Program-made: the position numbers and the translations under genes
Part shown: in pieces, positions 8,657 to 16,140 of the stretch
How positions within the stretch are numbered: position 1 is the stretch's first letter
Layout of the letters: every line of letters begins with the position of its first letter
Notes under the pieces: generated by a model
The model's database searches: none
The model's input: only the letters and a program-made list of their open reading frames with translations
What the model was told of the DNA's origin: nothing
From: CBDFHF01 sp965247565
GTDB taxonomy: Bacteria > Pseudomonadota > Gammaproteobacteria > Methylococcales > Methylomonadaceae
Assembly: GCA_965247565.1 (NCBI GenBank)
Contig: CBDFHF010000001.1
Span: forward strand, 186,001 to 250,000
DNA: 64,000 nucleotides
Direction of reading: 5' to 3'

Positions 8657-9702
8657 CCTGATTACCCATAAGCCTCAGCCAATTTCAACAGCCGGCCAGG
8701 CATAGGCGGCGTCCTTACGGCAACATACGCAAAGCGAGGCAGCATGTCTTCCAATTGGAAACGGCGGTTATGCCGATAGCAGAATTCGGCGAGGTACCGG
8801 GGCAAATGTTTGGGGTTGATCGCATGGTAAGTGCCCGTGATGGCATTTTTCACATTGCCTATCATGGTGTTGACCCAAGTAAACTCTTCTTGGGTGACAC
8901 TTTGTGGGCCACCACCCGTGACAATGCTAGTATGGCTGCACCCAGCCTGGGTTACGGCTGAAAAGCAAGGCAATCCGTCTGAAACAATCGTGCTGCCGGG
9001 TTGTACAGCTGTTTTGCCCAGCGGGCAATTTCGGTGAGCTGGAAGCCATTGACAACATTCATGTTCATCGAAATAGGATGTCCGTCCTCATTCAGTGACA
9101 CGGCTGCAACGAAAGGGACTTTGTTGGCAGCGCCTCGCCCCCTTTTGCCGCCACGACGCTCGCCTCCCCAATACACATCATCCAATTGGATGATGCCGCT
9201 CAACGGCTTACTGTCGTCACGCTCTTTCACTTGTGCCCTTTGGGTATCACCTGCATGATCTTCTGTTTCATACTCCAGGCGGTATTGTATGACACACCGA
9301 TTTGTCGCATGAGTGCTAATGCCGAGAGACCCGTTTTGGCTTGCGTGACCAAGTGGATCGCCAAAAACCAGGTCGTCAATGGCAACTTGGTTTGTTCAAA
9401 AATAGTCCCACTAATCAACGAGGCTTGATGGTGGCAGTCCGTGCACTGGTAAAGTTTCCGAGTTTTTACAACACTATGCCGACCCGAACCGCAATGGGGA
9501 CAACGAAACCCAGACGGCCAGCGCCATTTGAACAGCGCTTCAGAGCATTGGTTTTCGGTACCATAGTCTTTGAATAATTCAAGCAAGCTATAACCCCGCT
9601 GAAATTGCACTTTATTTTTTGGCATGACCCTATCTCCTTTAATTTATTATCTTTTTGAGTCTTTTTTAACTATAAAGTTGCGGAAACTTGTACGCAATCA
9701 GG
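8657..9702 (-). mobile_element. IS1595-family element (decayed)
   Basis: A 1046-bp element with imperfect ends CCTGATTAC / CCTGATTGC. The flanking octamers are TATTCTTA (8649-8656) and TATTCTTT (9703-9710), a 7/8 match and AT-rich, as expected for the 8-bp duplications of this family. It carries one frameshifted transposase gene and lies inside an older IS5-type transposase remnant. Confidence 0.75.
8662..9625 (-). pseudogene. IS1595-family transposase, two frameshifts
   Basis: Three consecutive frames rebuild one transposase. The first has the zinc ribbon (FRCPHCGS and YQCTDCHHQ). The second has the first catalytic segment (IIQLDDVYWGGERRGG). The third has the end (VKNAITGTYHAINPKHLPRYLAEF). 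One shift lies near 9228-9232 (after KGHK). The other lies near 9010, where one G appears to be missing: the second frame reads WAKQLYNPAARL, but the frame needed by the homologous sequence reads on as VQPGSTIVSDGL. The gene cannot make a complete protein. Confidence 0.85.
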
Positions 9703-9947
9703 TATTCTTTTCCAGAAAGGTTTTGCCAGCAGCAAGATTGAGGGCTTGCTCATAAAACTGACATTTGCCAGGGTTTACTAGGAGATTACCGCCATTTGTT
9801 GCATCGGTATCCCCCAATGTCAGAATAGTTGTCGCCTCAAATTTTTAATCCATTAAAATTTGAGACCCTAATGAGAAGCACCAAAAATTACAGCCCAACG
9901 ATCAAAGAAAGCGCCTTACAAAGAGTATTCAACCGAGGTGACCAGAG

Positions 9948-10382
9948 GTGGCTCAACAATTAAACATCAACATATACACCTTAAAAAGCTGGATGAGAGA
10001 CAGTCAATCCCTTAAAACCGTATCTCAGTTGTCGCAATCCTCCCAAGATGGGTCAGCTGAACAGCGATTATTAGCGCTCCAAGAAAGTCATGGTCTCAGC
10101 GGTGAAGCGCTTCACACGTGGTGTCGTGAGCACGGCCTATTTACACATCAACTCACCCAGTAGCGACAAGACTTTTGTCAACCGGCCTCAACGCCCCCGC
10201 GGAGTAAAACCGAGCAACAAACCATCAAGCAACTTAGACAAGAGAAACAGCAGCTTGAGCGTGAGTTGCGCCGTAAAGAAAAAGCCTTAGCAGAAGCCGC
10301 CGCCCTCTTGGTGCTCCAAAAAAAGTACCAAGCGCTGTTCGAGGACGAGGTAGCTTCACCGACATCGAGCAGCGACAAATGA
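9948..10382 (+). pseudogene. IS3-family OrfA with nonsense mutation
   Basis: A full-length 144-codon OrfA frame starting GTG, with a TAG at 10161-10163 where copy 1 has TGG (Trp in LTQWRQDF). It keeps the 28-residue segment lost from copy 1. Downstream the same frame continues through the coiled coil to the ATGA overlap with orfB. The two copies thus carry different lesions in the same gene. Confidence 0.87.
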
Positions 10383-11437
10383 TGATGCAATCCCTTCAAG
10401 AAGCCGTAGCGAGCGGTGCCCGTTGGCATCAGGCTTGCCACGCCATCGATTTGTCATTGCGTACCGCACAACGCTGGCGAGACGGCGAAACGGTGCGTGC
10501 CGATCAACGGCCGGTCAGGGTTTACAAGCCTCAACATCGTTTAACCGACGCCGAACGCAATGAAATTTTAGCCATTGCCAATTCCGATGAATTTGGTCAT
10601 TTGCCCCCCGGTCAAATCGTGCCGCGCTTAGCGGATCAAGGTCGCTATATCGCCTCGGAATCGAGTTTTTATCGGATTTTAAAGGCGTCCAATCAACTCA
10701 AACACCGCCGTAGCGAACGCCCCGCACAACCGCGAACCAAACCGAAGGCATTGGCGGCAACTGCACCGAATCAGCTGTATAGCTGGGATATTAGCTACTT
10801 GCCGACCACGGTCAAAGGCCAGTTTTTCTATCTTTATCTCGTGCTGGACGTGTTTAGTCGCAAGATTGTCGGCTGGCAAGTGTTTGCTGAAGAATCCAGT
10901 CAATTGGCAAGCCAATTAATGCGCGATATTTGCAAAAGTGAAGGTGTCATTGCCGATCAAGTCACCCTGCATTCGGATAATGGTAGCCCGATGAAAGGCG
11001 CCACCATGCTGGCCACTTTACAGCAACTAGGCATTGCCGCCTCATTCAGTCGACCAGCGGTCAGTAACGATAATCCGTACTCGGAATCGTTGTTTAAGAC
11101 TTTGAAATATCGACCCGATTACCCCCTGAAACCGTTTGGGGATTTAACCCAAGCAAGAAAATGGGTGTCGGCATTGGTCGATTGGTATAACCATGAGCAT
11201 CGCCACAGTGGAATACGTTTTGTGACACCGGCTCAACGCCATCAAGGATTAGACCGTCAAATACTGGCGATGCGTCATCAGGTTTATCAAGTAGCTCGAC
11301 AAGCTAATCCTCAGCGCTGGTTTGGGCGGACCCGTAATTGGAACGTGATTGAGTATGTTTTACTCAACCCCGATCAACACCCATTACCTATCTACACCCA
11401 GCAGGAGCCAAAACATTTACATAAAAAAGCCGCTTAA
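10379..11437 (+). CDS. IS3-family transposase OrfB
   Basis: A 352-residue protein identical to the OrfB of copy 1. The DDE core has the D, D and E motifs described there. Its start overlaps the end of the broken orfA. Production would depend on initiation at its own ATG or on readthrough, because ribosomes coming from orfA meet the premature stop. Confidence 0.92.
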   Translation: MMMQSLQEAVASGARWHQACHAIDLSLRTAQRWRDGETVRADQRPVRVYKPQHRLTDAERNEILAIANSDEFGHLPPGQIVPRLADQGRYIASESSFYRILKASNQLKHRRSERPAQPRTKPKALAATAPNQLYSWDISYLPTTVKGQFFYLYLVLDVFSRKIVGWQVFAEESSQLASQLMRDICKSEGVIADQVTLHSDNGSPMKGATMLATLQQLGIAASFSRPAVSNDNPYSESLFKTLKYRPDYPLKPFGDLTQARKWVSALVDWYNHEHRHSGIRFVTPAQRHQGLDRQILAMRHQVYQVARQANPQRWFGRTRNWNVIEYVLLNPDQHPLPIYTQQEPKHLHKKAA

Positions 11438-11625
11438 ATAGGTTAACTGAGGCGACAATTAGCTTGAAATTTTCCGGTATCGTCATTGAGTATCTGGACG
11501 TTCAGTCCATCTCACAAACCTCCGCTCCACACGCTTATTGTTCAATATTGAATTCACCTTCGCGAAAGAGCTGAAGGTGCAGTAGAGGCGGCAAGCCCGT
11601 TTTCTACCAGTAAAAAAAAGAGCTA

Positions 11626-11643
11626 TACGTATTCACACTAATT
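11626..11643 (+). promoter_or_regulatory. Shared upstream motif, smbP copy
   Basis: TACGTATTCACACTAATT, about 140 bases before the smbP start. It matches 15 of 18 positions of TAAGTATTCATACGAATT found upstream of the 47-kb SmbP group and upstream of the DUF2934 gene, in the same orientation relative to each gene. This is probably a regulator-binding or promoter element. The surrounding 11475-11782 spacer holds no gene; a CACCTTC / GAAGGTG hairpin lies near 11556-11580. Confidence 0.45.
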
Positions 11644-11782
11644 GTAATAATGTTTTCAAAGGTAGACAGTTAAGGCGAAGCTATCCAAAAGTGAAAGTAG
11701 CTGCGATAACGTTCGGATATAGAAGTCGAGAAAGCCTGATCTTCGAATATACAATCTAGTAAATCTTATTGAGGAGAGAGAC

Positions 11783-12118
11783 ATGAAAAAATTGCAATCA
11801 TTACTGGCTGGTTTGTTGTTATGCTTGAGCGGTTCTGTTTTCGCTGATGAGCATGCCGACAAAGCATTAACACATGCCAACTCGGCAGTAACTCATGGCA
11901 AGGCGGGTCATGCATCTGTTCTGGTCGACCACGCAAAAAAAGCGTTGGATCATACACTAGCAGCTTCTATAGTGGCCAAAGGGCAGTCAAAAACGCATTT
12001 AGATGCAGCGGCTGGTTCGTTACAAAGGGCCATAGATGAAGGTAATACAGGTAATGTGGAGTCTGCAACTAAATCAGCAGAAGAGGCTGTAGATCACATT
12101 AAAGCGGGCAATGAATAA
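11783..12118 (+). CDS. smbP: SmbP-like small metal-binding periplasmic protein
   Basis: A 111-residue secreted protein. The signal peptide (KKLQSLLAGLLLCLSGSVFA) is followed by a small four-helix protein with repeated His motifs (DEHADKALTHANSAVTHGKAGHASVLVDHAKKALDH). The pattern is that of SmbP of Nitrosomonas europaea, a periplasmic protein that binds copper and other divalent metals. A good ribosome site (GAGGAGAG) precedes the ATG. A terminator-like hairpin follows at 12137. Copper handling would suit a methanotroph with copper methane monooxygenase, but that link is inference. Confidence 0.8.
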   Translation: MKKLQSLLAGLLLCLSGSVFADEHADKALTHANSAVTHGKAGHASVLVDHAKKALDHTLAASIVAKGQSKTHLDAAAGSLQRAIDEGNTGNVESATKSAEEAVDHIKAGNE

Positions 12119-12136
12119 CATCGATGCCTCAATTAA

Positions 12137-12168
12137 GCAAAACGGGCAGATTATTCTGGCCGTTTTGC
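12137..12168. terminator. Bidirectional terminator-like hairpin
   Basis: Stem GCAAAACGG / CCGTTTTGC around a 14-base loop that can itself pair (CAGA/TCTG), just after the smbP stop. The A-run and T-run inside the stem allow termination from either side. Confidence 0.6.
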
Positions 12169-12571
12169 GTAGGCAGCGTCTTGGCCTTCTGGATGAGTTG
12201 TCCAATGTGTTTCGATAGCGGCATCTTTTGCCAGCTGGGTTGTAAACCTTTCGTGACCACTGCCGTGCACCATTTATATTTGCATCGACGTGACTAAAAT
12301 CACCCACAATTATTGCGAGCTTAAAGGATTTAAGAAAAGGCCGACAGTAATCAACATCGTTAGTTTTCAGCCATAAGCTTTCAGAAATTACCGGGAAAAA
12401 AGAAATATCCACTGATGTGGGTGGCATAGAATATGGTAAATGGCGGTAAGGGCAAATTACAGGCAGGATAAAAACACGGGGTAAATTTTCATAAGCAAAA
12501 TCATTATATTGGAACCACAAATATTTTCGATCCTCCGTATGGACGGCTTTTGTCAGGAATCCCAAGGTCAT
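12151..12571 (-). pseudogene. Unrecognised, probably degenerate coding remnant
   Basis: An open frame from 12571 reads as plausible protein (LWFQYNDFAYENLPRVF ... FKLAIIVGDFSHVD) but runs through the terminator hairpin. From about 12270 a different frame looks more protein-like (MVHGSGHERFTTQLAKD to a stop at 12151). Together they suggest a frameshifted gene. I do not recognise a family. It follows the decarboxylase gene on the same strand within 20 bases, so it could be a decayed operon partner. Confidence 0.3.
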
Positions 12572-12587
12572 CCCGCGTGAACATTAT

Positions 12588-14240
12588 TTAGGCTTCACCT
12601 GTAACCCTGGTTTTTAAATGTGCTGCAAGCCGCTTCATTGCCGAAGATGCATCATCGACTGATAGATGGACGTTAATAATACAGGGCATGGTTTGGCTAT
12701 TCAGAGATATGTTCAGTGCCCATTCGAACTCTTCTTCGGTAACGGCATCGTACCCCTTTAAAGGGCCAAAGACTTCCCCGAGCCGATCGAAATTCCAATT
12801 GCTAATATCGTTAAATGGTCCTTCAAGAATGCCTCGTTCGGTGCTATAACCGCGATTATTAAAAACGATTACAATCGGATTCAAGCCAAGATGCGCGTGG
12901 GTTGAAAGTTCGGTGCCAGTCATTTGAAATGCGCCATCGCCAACCAAAATCAATGCGCGGTGGCTAGGACGGGCGATTTGTGCACCGAGGGCAGCAGGCA
13001 TAGCAAAACCCATGGTGGCATAAAAACTGGAAGCCAAGAACTCGCTTTGTTCATGCACCCTTAAATCAATAGAGGCAAACAGGCAATCACCGACATCGCA
13101 AATAACCATCATATCGGAGCACAGCGCCTGATTGAGTCGATCTATCAAGCGCGCCGTCGTAATTGGCTGACTCGGTTCTGGAAATTTGCCAAATTGTAAT
13201 GAAAATGAGGGCAATGTATAGCCTTCAATGTGGGTTTTTACTGATCTCAGCAAGGCTGATAAATAATCGGTTAACGCAACGTGAGGATATCGGTGGGCGC
13301 TGATCACTACCTCATCTAGAGCGGCACGTATCATATGATGTGGATTGAGTTTTGTCGTATAAATGCCAGTATCAATGTCATTTAACGTTACTCCTAACAT
13401 CAGCAGCAAATCGGATTGCTCCACCATGTAACGAGCATGCTCCGAACTCATTGCGCCTTCGTAAATACCGAGATAGGCGGGATGCCGTTCGGCAATTACT
13501 GATTTACCGGTTAAGGTGGCTGCAACTGGTAAGCGCGCACGTTCAACGAGTTCAAGCAACTCAGCCTGGAGTTTACGTCGGTGCAACTCAACACCTGCAA
13601 TAATCATCGGCGAAACTGACTTGCCCATTAGTAATAAGGTCTCTGCGATTGCCTCAGCTAATGCAGTCTCATCACTCGCAAACGGCTCTATTACTTCCTT
13701 CGGCATTGGATAGCCTTCAGCCAATACCAGGTCGCGGGGAATTTCGATGTAGACCGGTTTACAGAACCTTTGTGCGGCCGCAATCGCGTGGTCTATCTGG
13801 CGAAAAGCAATGACAGGGTCATTGAGTACGACAGTGGCACAGGTAATGCGCTCAAAAATTTCACGCTGGAAAGTGAATGGGCCAAAACGGTGATGAATTA
13901 ACGGATCATCTTGCTGTTCTCGTACCCCTGGCGCACCGCTAATGACTATCACAGGCGAGGATTCGGCATAAGCGCCGGCCACTGCATTGACCGTGTTTAA
14001 CGCTCCAACGCCGTATGTTACTGCCAGGGCACCCAAGCCCTGACAACGAGCATAACCATCAGCAGCAAAAGCAGCACAATCCTCCCGTGTGGTGCCGATA
14101 TGTTGGATAGGGCTTTTAGCAAGTTGATCATAAAAGCCGAGTATGTAATCTCCAGGAACACCAAAGACATGCTTAACGCCAGCTACATATAAGCGTTTGA
14201 GGAGATATTGACCGATAGTATCGTATTTAGCAGTACTCAT
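12588..14240 (-). CDS. Pyruvate/indolepyruvate decarboxylase-type ThDP enzyme
   Basis: A 550-residue thiamine diphosphate enzyme of the pyruvate/indole-3-pyruvate decarboxylase family, converting a 2-oxoacid to an aldehyde and CO2. Visible features: catalytic Glu near 53 (TREDCAAFAADGYAR), the His-His pair near 116-117 (LIHHRFG) that marks decarboxylases rather than acetolactate synthases, and the ThDP motif GDGAFQ near 434 ending NN at 461-462, followed by a conserved Glu in YSTERG. The length is normal. Substrate choice between pyruvate, indolepyruvate and phenylpyruvate cannot be read from sequence. It stands alone in the stress block. In a C1 organism it could open an acetaldehyde or fermentation route, which is inference. 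Confidence 0.88.
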   Translation of the reverse strand: MSTAKYDTIGQYLLKRLYVAGVKHVFGVPGDYILGFYDQLAKSPIQHIGTTREDCAAFAADGYARCQGLGALAVTYGVGALNTVNAVAGAYAESSPVIVISGAPGVREQQDDPLIHHRFGPFTFQREIFERITCATVVLNDPVIAFRQIDHAIAAAQRFCKPVYIEIPRDLVLAEGYPMPKEVIEPFASDETALAEAIAETLLLMGKSVSPMIIAGVELHRRKLQAELLELVERARLPVAATLTGKSVIAERHPAYLGIYEGAMSSEHARYMVEQSDLLLMLGVTLNDIDTGIYTTKLNPHHMIRAALDEVVISAHRYPHVALTDYLSALLRSVKTHIEGYTLPSFSLQFGKFPEPSQPITTARLIDRLNQALCSDMMVICDVGDCLFASIDLRVHEQSEFLASSFYATMGFAMPAALGAQIARPSHRALILVGDGAFQMTGTELSTHAHLGLNPIVIVFNNRGYSTERGILEGPFNDISNWNFDRLGEVFGPLKGYDAVTEEEFEWALNISLNSQTMPCIINVHLSVDDASSAMKRLAAHLKTRVTGEA

Positions 14241-14391
14241 AACGATTTATCCTCAGAGAAAGCCTCATCAAATAAATATTGGGATCAGTTTTTTTATACA
14301 ACTGAAAGCACTAAAACACAATAAAATAATTTAGACTCTTTTTAAGAGATGAGTTTTAAAAAACACAACAGTTAATAAAGATATTCCCAAG

Positions 14392-14509
14392 CTATCGGTC
14401 GTCTGCTGATGTGTATAGCCTTTCTCAAGGACTAGTTTAGCGGCATCCTGTTTGAACTCTAGTGTAAATTTTAGTTTTTTGGCTTTTTGGCTTTATCTGT
14501 ATGGCTCAT
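14392..14509 (-). pseudogene. IS3-family OrfA N-terminal remnant
   Basis: Reads MSHTDKAKKPKK, then after a one-base shift in an A-run KLKFTLEFKQDAAKLVLEKG, the standard OrfA start (KFTxEFKxxAVKLVxExG). No downstream transposase is left. It is one of several small insertion-sequence scars in the 14241-15187 spacer. Confidence 0.55.
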
Positions 14510-14714
14510 TCATTTACCTCTGATGACCTTATAAATCAGCCTTTAGATATGTCTGGTTTTATCAAACCATTACAACTGGGTATTGGTCCAAGCCTGTGGA
14601 TAAGCGTGAACACTCGACCTCATTGATCAGCAGTCCAATGACAACAATATTTACACTCTCTAACTTTGAGAGGCAGATAGTTCGGCGGGCCAGCCGTTTG
14701 ACTAAGATTCCGAA

Positions 14715-14962
14715 GTTCAATTTTTTAAGTCATCCTGGACACTAAGACTATTGATGGTCATCTCAATTAATTGCGTCTTGATGCTCTTGGCCTATGCCCT
14801 GTAGTTTAAAGGGCATAAATAAAGCGTTAGTTGAGCAATAATGAAGGTCTTGGTCGGGCCCGGAAGGCGCTAACGATAATGTTGTTCGCCATGCGCACTT
14901 AAGCCTGATTTTACTATGTCGCCGCCACACTTTGGACAGGATATTTCTTGATAACAGGTCAT
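14715..14962 (-). pseudogene. IS1-like InsA remnant
   Basis: The first frame gives MTCYQEISCPKCGGDIVKSG then LSAHGEQHYR, the zinc-ribbon start of IS1 InsA proteins. After a stop and shift, AKSIKTQLIEMTINSLSVQDD matches the following helix-turn-helix region. The rest of the 14241-15187 spacer shows no gene besides this scar and the OrfA scar at 14392. Confidence 0.5.
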
Positions 14963-14977
14963 GCGTAAAATTACGTA
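14962..14977. promoter_or_regulatory. TRCGTA-N4-TACGTA palindrome
   Basis: TGCGTA-AAAT-TACGTA, about 210 bases before the first gene of the hsp20-lon operon. It has the same architecture as the perfect palindrome at 25790-25807. It could be a binding site for the FixJ-like regulator encoded at 25882. It overlaps the start of the IS1-like remnant, so chance is possible. Confidence 0.35.
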
Positions 14978-15187
14978 ATATTCAAATCGATTGATCCTCA
15001 CATTATTTCCACGTCAATTCATAGACTTAATCCATTACCGAATATTTAGCTGAAGCAGAAAACCAGCGAAAATTTAGTCTATAAGTGTTTGCCCTTATAT
15101 ATTTATTTTTTACTAATGCAGGATACTACTTCCCTGTTTGTTTTCGCCATTTGGGCTGTATAGGTTTTTCTGAATAGGAGCAATGTC

Positions 15188-15703
15188 ATGAAAAATAAGC
15201 TAATGATAGTTATTATTTTTTTGTTGTTTTCTACCGTAATCTCTGCTCTTGAAATAGCAGACCCCAAACGCGTTGCTATCGTGCAGGAACGCACCCGGCA
15301 ACATGTTCCATTTTCACTGGACCAAACTATACAAACTTATACTAAGACTGTACATGGAGGAGTCCATCATATAATTGTCAAACCCCCGAGTGACGCCGAA
15401 CAAATTGAACGGGTACAGCATTATCTGAAAAAGCTGGCCGAGGATTTTAAAAGAGGGGACTTTACCCAAACTGAACGTATTCACGGTCCTAATATGGCGG
15501 GTTTGGCCCAGCTAAAACAAGCAACTACCGATGACATAAAAATTGTCTATGAGCCGCTGCCTAATGGTGGCCAAATCCATTACTCAACCGAATATCCAAA
15601 ATATAACCAAGCCTTGCATGAATGGTTCGATGCCCAAATCAGTGAGCACCATACTCCGAAATTAGAGGAGCATACCCAGCATCATTTGGCTCCGTCAGAA
15701 TAA
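15188..15703 (+). CDS. Secreted conserved protein, first gene of hsp20-lon operon
   Basis: A 171-residue protein with a clear signal peptide (KNKLMIVIIFLLFSTVISA). The mature part is polar with a conserved-looking core (KTVHGGVHHIIVKPPSDAEQI ... RGDFTQTERIHGPNMAGLAQL). The C-terminal tail is His-rich (EHHTPKLEEHTQHHL) and could bind metal. I recall similar proteins mislabelled as aspartate carbamoyltransferase; no carbamoyltransferase motif is present here. A ribosome site AGGAG precedes the ATG. It is 25 bases before hsp20 and probably co-transcribed. Function unknown. Confidence 0.75.
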   Translation: MKNKLMIVIIFLLFSTVISALEIADPKRVAIVQERTRQHVPFSLDQTIQTYTKTVHGGVHHIIVKPPSDAEQIERVQHYLKKLAEDFKRGDFTQTERIHGPNMAGLAQLKQATTDDIKIVYEPLPNGGQIHYSTEYPKYNQALHEWFDAQISEHHTPKLEEHTQHHLAPSE

Positions 15704-15728
15704 GCACATAACAGGTGATTGATCTGCC

Positions 15729-16130
15729 ATGTCGTTAAGGAATTTTGAGAGCAGAATTTGGGCAGAAGCCTGTGAATTGTTGGATAGGGCAGAGCGCTTA
15801 CAACAGCAGTTTTTTAGACCGGTTGTTTTGGCAACTAAACAGCCAGTTTGGGAACCCCCCATCGATTTATACGAAACTAGTACTGATTTTATAGTAGTGG
15901 TGGCTTTACCTGGAGTCAACCCAGAGCGACTGCGGGTAAGACTAGAAAGCAATCGATTGCAGATTAAAGGCCGCCGGTATTTGCCGGCTGGCGCCCAGTG
16001 CAGTATATGGCGCATGGAAATACCGTATGGCCGGTTTGAGCGGAATATTGATCTACCCGCCAGAAGTCTTGAAGTTGGCAATTATGAATTCGTCCATGGT
16101 TGCTTATTAGTCACACTCAGGAAATTGTAA
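15729..16130 (+). CDS. Small heat shock protein, Hsp20/alpha-crystallin family
   Basis: A 133-residue ATP-independent chaperone. The alpha-crystallin domain spans roughly residues 38-133: PIDLYETSTDFIVVVALPG at its start, then RLRVRLESNRLQIKGRRYLPAG, and LPARSLEVGNYEFVHGCLLVTL at the end. The classic C-terminal I-x-I tail is absent, which may limit oligomer size. It lies 10 bases upstream of lon, so folding holdase and protease are produced together. Confidence 0.9.
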   Translation: MSLRNFESRIWAEACELLDRAERLQQQFFRPVVLATKQPVWEPPIDLYETSTDFIVVVALPGVNPERLRVRLESNRLQIKGRRYLPAGAQCSIWRMEIPYGRFERNIDLPARSLEVGNYEFVHGCLLVTLRKL

Positions 16131-16140
16131 AGGGTTTCTT

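Larger units (their letters stand above)
9813..11474 (+). mobile_element. IS3-family element, copy 2 (full length)
   Basis: A 1662-bp element flanked by a 7-bp repeat CGGTATC (9806-9812 and 11475-11481). The terminal repeats are related over about 22 bp and share TTGTCGCCTCA. An AT-rich palindrome (CTCAA...TTGAG, about 9837-9865) lies before orfA. Removing the element and one repeat restores an open frame across the site. orfA is broken by a stop codon and orfB is intact, so the element has both ends but a damaged OrfA. Confidence 0.82.
8353..11511 (-). pseudogene. IS5-type transposase remnant split by two insertions
   Basis: The C-terminal piece (8353-8556) contains ARYLVKRTFGSQARRFG and YKGLAKVHAWQLLQAIAY, typical of the end of IS5-superfamily transposases. 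If the IS1595 element (8657-9702) and the IS3 element (9813-11474) are removed with one copy of each target repeat, a reading frame of about 60 codons (ending NGLIMLPSGVQ) runs across both junctions and leads towards this piece. In-frame stops remain. The upstream limit near 11511 is a stop codon. The family call for the C-terminal part is fair; for the upstream part it is inference. Confidence 0.5.

Noticed and set aside
15695..16081. 128-codon minus-strand frame over hsp20
   Set aside because: Antisense shadow of a clear small heat shock gene.
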